Shown here: piece after piece, positions 8,047-12,752 of the stretch | Numbering within the stretch: position 1 is the first letter of the stretch | Layout of the letters: every line of letters starts with the position of its first letter | Assembly: GCA_000151295.1 (NCBI GenBank) | Contig: GG745336.1 | Span: forward strand, 1,244,528-1,257,279 | Origin: Allomyces macrogynus ATCC 38327 | Taxonomy: Eukaryota > Blastocladiomycota > Blastocladiomycetes > Blastocladiales > Blastocladiaceae | Direction of reading: 5' to 3' | Length of the DNA stretch: 12,752 nucleotides | Program-made: the position numbers and the translations under genes | The notes under the pieces: generated by a model | Database searches by the model: none | Seen by the model: the letters and a program-made list of their open reading frames with translations, nothing else | Told to the model about the DNA's origin: nothing

Positions 8047-9428
8047 ATGGCCTGTCCCACCCCGATGCACTTCTCAAAGATATCCACAAATCTATCAACC
8101 GGCGCAATGTTTCGAGCAACAACTTGGCGCAAATTGACCAGCACTGTTGGGACGCTGCAATACATTGATCGCGTGCTCGCATCGCGCACAACTTTCCAGG
8201 GTGTTCGCCGCTTGCAGCATGGTATCTACAACGCGCGATGTAACATGCCAACACCGATCCGCTGTTCCCATCAACTGACACCGACAATATTGAATTAGAA
8301 TCGTTGACCAAGAGGGCGCTCTGGGAAATCGCCGAAGTTCCAGGCAAGGGCCTTGGTGTCGTTGCTAGTCAAGACTTGCCGGCAGGCACCCCAATCATGG
8401 ACGAAACCGCGCTGATCACGGCCTCACCCGGAGGAGAAGAGCCGTTGCGTGCGGCCCTGCTATCCCAGTACCCGACCATGCCCGCCGCGACCCAAGCGCG
8501 CATCCAGCGACTCTTTTCTGGTCTCCTCGACCACGATCGGTTCGGATCTGCGCCACCCACACTCTCCGACGCGCAGGCGCGCGGAGTCGTCAGGTTCAAC
8601 ACGTTTGCGCCCTTTGACCACGTTGCCATGACCACCGGCAACGACGCGTCGATTGTGCCGACGACGGGTCTCTGGTTGTCCCCGTCGTTCTTGAACCACG
8701 CGTGCAGCCACAATGCCTTTTGGCACACGCCCACGTTGGACCGCATGGTCGTGCGCACAGTCGTGCCCGTGGCCAAGGGCACCGAGCTCACGATCGCGTA
8801 CCGCAACGCGCACGACCCGTTCGCTCTGCGCGCACTGGCGCTGCGCGAGCGGTACGCGATGACGTGCATGTGCCCCGTGTGCACGGCCGACCGCCGCGTT
8901 TCTGAGACCGATCGCGCTGCGCGCTCGGCTGACATGGAGCGTCTGTCGGCACTCGCGACCAACGTCTTCGAATGGGCGGCCGAGGTGGATATGGACGCGG
9001 CCGATGACGAGGCCGCGCGCGGGATCGCTGAGCATCTCGACCAGTGGCTCGTTGCGCACGCGGGGTCCGAGACGTACCGCCCGCACGACGTGCGGTACAT
9101 CCAGTACCTACTCGGGTGCGTCGAGCTGTACGTGGACGTCGACAATGCCGGGGGCCGGTCGCGCGCGGCCGACCGGATCGTGACGGCGCTCGTGCCCACA
9201 GACTTGCGCGTGCAGTGGTTTGACGAGGAAGTGCGCGGGTCGGCGCCCGACTGGCTGTTTGATCTGATTCGGTGCGTGCGCACGGCGCATGCGTTCAGTG
9301 CGCAGATGCCCGTGCGCGCGCAGCAGGCGTTACTCGAGCATGCGGCCAAGTTGCACGATGTGATGTTTGGGGGTGGGGAGGAAGGGTTCCGCGCTGCGTT
9401 TGGCGAGTTGGCGGTGGTCGAAGAGTGA
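8047..9428 (+). CDS. SET-domain protein methyltransferase
   Basis: The main exon contains a SET domain. It has GKGLGVVASQDLPAGTPI as the opening strand pair, FLNHACSHNAF (the NHxC signature at the SAM/substrate site), ELTIAY with the catalytic-type Tyr, and a post-SET CMCPVC cysteine cluster after a YAMT sequence. This arrangement matches SMYD/SET5-like fungal proteins that methylate lysines, but there is no MYND finger. A helical C-terminal region of about 240 residues follows, without recognised repeats. The main frame has no ATG before the domain, so an upstream exon is needed. The model is exon 1 at 8047-8221, an intron at 8222-8298 (GTATCT donor, CTGAC branch at about 8275, TTAG acceptor) and exon 2 at 8299-9428, giving 434 residues in phase. 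NHAC is then at residues 191-194. Exon 1 is Ser/Thr/Arg-rich and only tentative. The gene converges on DDX41, with 135 bp between the stop codons. Confidence 0.85.
8222..8298 (+). other. Inferred intron of the SET-domain gene
   Basis: The intron runs from GTATCT to TTAG with CTGAC about 20 nt before the acceptor, and its 77-nt length is typical for this window. It joins phase 1 to phase 1 and makes a Glu codon at the junction. Without it the SET frame extends upstream only to a TAA at 8241 and has no ATG. Confidence 0.5.
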
Positions 9429-9563
9429 TTTTGGCCGTTTTGCTTCAATGTATCAATGTCATAGTACCGCTTGCGTTTTTGCTTACCAGGCAGGAGCAAG
9501 TTGCACAACGTTGATGACGAGAGGAGACGCAGGGCCAACAATTTTCCATTCCATTCCATGACC

Positions 9564-12085
<2,522 letters not shown>

Positions 12086-12262
12086 ATGTTCGCTCGGTCG
12101 CTGCAGCGACTCCGGTTCCCCGCCTCTGCTCTTCGCACCATGGTGCGTGCGTCCGTCCGTTCATTGCCCGTCCGCTCGCGTTTGTTCGCCTCCATCGTCC
12201 CCTTGATCCTCGCGTTGTGGTTGGTGGTCGCGCTGTCGTCGTCGAGCGCGATGGTGTGGTGA
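12086..12262 (+). CDS. Short ORF resembling a mitochondrial presequence (probable first exon)
   Basis: The ORF is 58 codons and begins MFARSLQRLRFPASALRT, continuing with RASVRSLPVRSRLFAS. It is rich in Arg, Ser, Leu and Ala, has no acidic residues, and can form an amphipathic helix, as in classical matrix-targeting signals. A hydrophobic run (IVPLILALWLVVAL) follows before TGA at 12260-12262. It could be a complete tiny inner-membrane protein. More likely it is exon 1 of a nuclear-encoded mitochondrial protein, spliced at one of the GT sites after about residue 36 to exons beyond the window. The pyrimidine-rich leader directly upstream supports the ATG. The mature protein cannot be identified. 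Confidence 0.4.
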   Translation: MFARSLQRLRFPASALRTMVRASVRSLPVRSRLFASIVPLILALWLVVALSSSSAMVW

Positions 12263-12752
12263 TGTTCGAAGTGGCCAGCTGGGGGTGCGCTCTCGCTGCA
12301 CGCGCTCGCTGCACGCGCTCACGCGCCGGCTGCGGCCACCCACCCACCCACCCATCCACTTGCCATCTGCGCGCATGTCACGGCGGTGTTTTTGTTACTC
12401 TCGCCAATATTGCGTTTCCGGGCGCTGCCGCACGCCGTGCATCGCATGGTGATGCGAGTTGACGTTCTGGTCTGCCGTTTGCGCGTGGTGTGCCTTGTGG
12501 TGCGCATCATGGGGTCCTGCGTCGGTACCGACCGCCTCCGCCGTGCCTGGTTGCCCTTTTTCCGCTTACGGCTGTCCCCGACCACCTTCATTTTGGTCAT
12601 CCGACTATCCACCACATGCCGGCGACGACCCGCGCTAAAAAGGACCCGGGGCGCGGTGGAGAGAGCCTCGAGCCAGCAGAGAACGCCATGGAACTGTTGT
12701 TGCCAACCGGCAACCCCCGACGGGGCTTCAAAGCCGGGCCTCACCCGCCCGA
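12263..12752. other. Right edge, unresolved
   Basis: This stretch may be the first intron of the putative mitochondrial gene or part of its later exons. A plus-strand frame from ATG 12446 stays open to the window end (about 102 codons, starting MVMRVDVLVCRLRVVCLVV), but it is Arg/Cys/Val-rich without a domain. The minus-strand frame at 12744-12319 is equally featureless. Simple repeats are present: a 13-bp tandem duplication at 12292-12317 and a CCCA run near 12340-12356. Confidence 0.4.
12292..12317. repeat. 13-bp tandem duplication
   Basis: CTCGCTGCACGCG occurs twice back to back (12292-12304 and 12305-12317), with a partial third start. It is short and lies in a GC-rich region without a called gene. 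Confidence 0.8.

Overview
The window is eukaryotic nuclear DNA. Its clear genes are interrupted by short GT-AG introns of about 64-112 nt. Several of these introns carry a CTGAC-like branch site, and favoured donors include GTACGT, GTACGC and GTTCGT. Coding sequence is GC-rich at third positions, and there are no operons or bacterial ribosome sites. The gene content (a severin/fragmin-type gelsolin protein, a DDX41/Abstrakt helicase, a SET-domain methyltransferase, a polyglutamine protein and a Mid2/Wsc-like membrane protein) suggests an early-diverging fungus, perhaps blastocladiomycete-like, or another small opisthokont. That placement is inference. No marker in the window fixes the species.

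Layout from left to right. 1-502: GC-rich flank without a supported gene. 503-1111 (-): signal-anchored, Pro-rich, single-pass surface protein, probably with an unseen 3' exon. 1112-1815: gap with ambiguous open frames. 1816-3284 (+): severin in five exons, complete except for an apparent one-base frame break in the linker before gelsolin repeat 3. 3285-3822: convergent gap holding a perfect 3 x 20-bp tandem repeat. 3823-5229 (-): intronless 468-residue Gln-rich protein with a TATA box upstream. 5230-6283: gap with weak traces of a spliced minus-strand gene. 6284-7212 (+): a possible four-exon membrane protein of unknown family. 7213-8046: apparently non-coding or decayed. 8047-9428 (+): SET-domain protein whose first exon is inferred. 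9564-11748 (-): complete five-exon DDX41 orthologue. 11749-12085: short divergent promoter region. 12086-12262 (+): short ORF that looks like a mitochondrial presequence exon. 12263-12752: right edge, unresolved.

The genes do not form an obvious pathway. They are ordinary housekeeping functions (actin severing, pre-mRNA splicing/helicase, protein methylation) interleaved with lineage-specific genes. I found no CRISPR array, prokaryotic defence system, intact transposon or rRNA/tRNA gene. The items most worth a second look are the Gln-rich protein with about a dozen RPx[ST] motifs around one Gln-free acidic/aromatic island, the severin frame break, the triplicated 20-mer, and the spliced orphan genes in the 5.2-8.0 kb interval.
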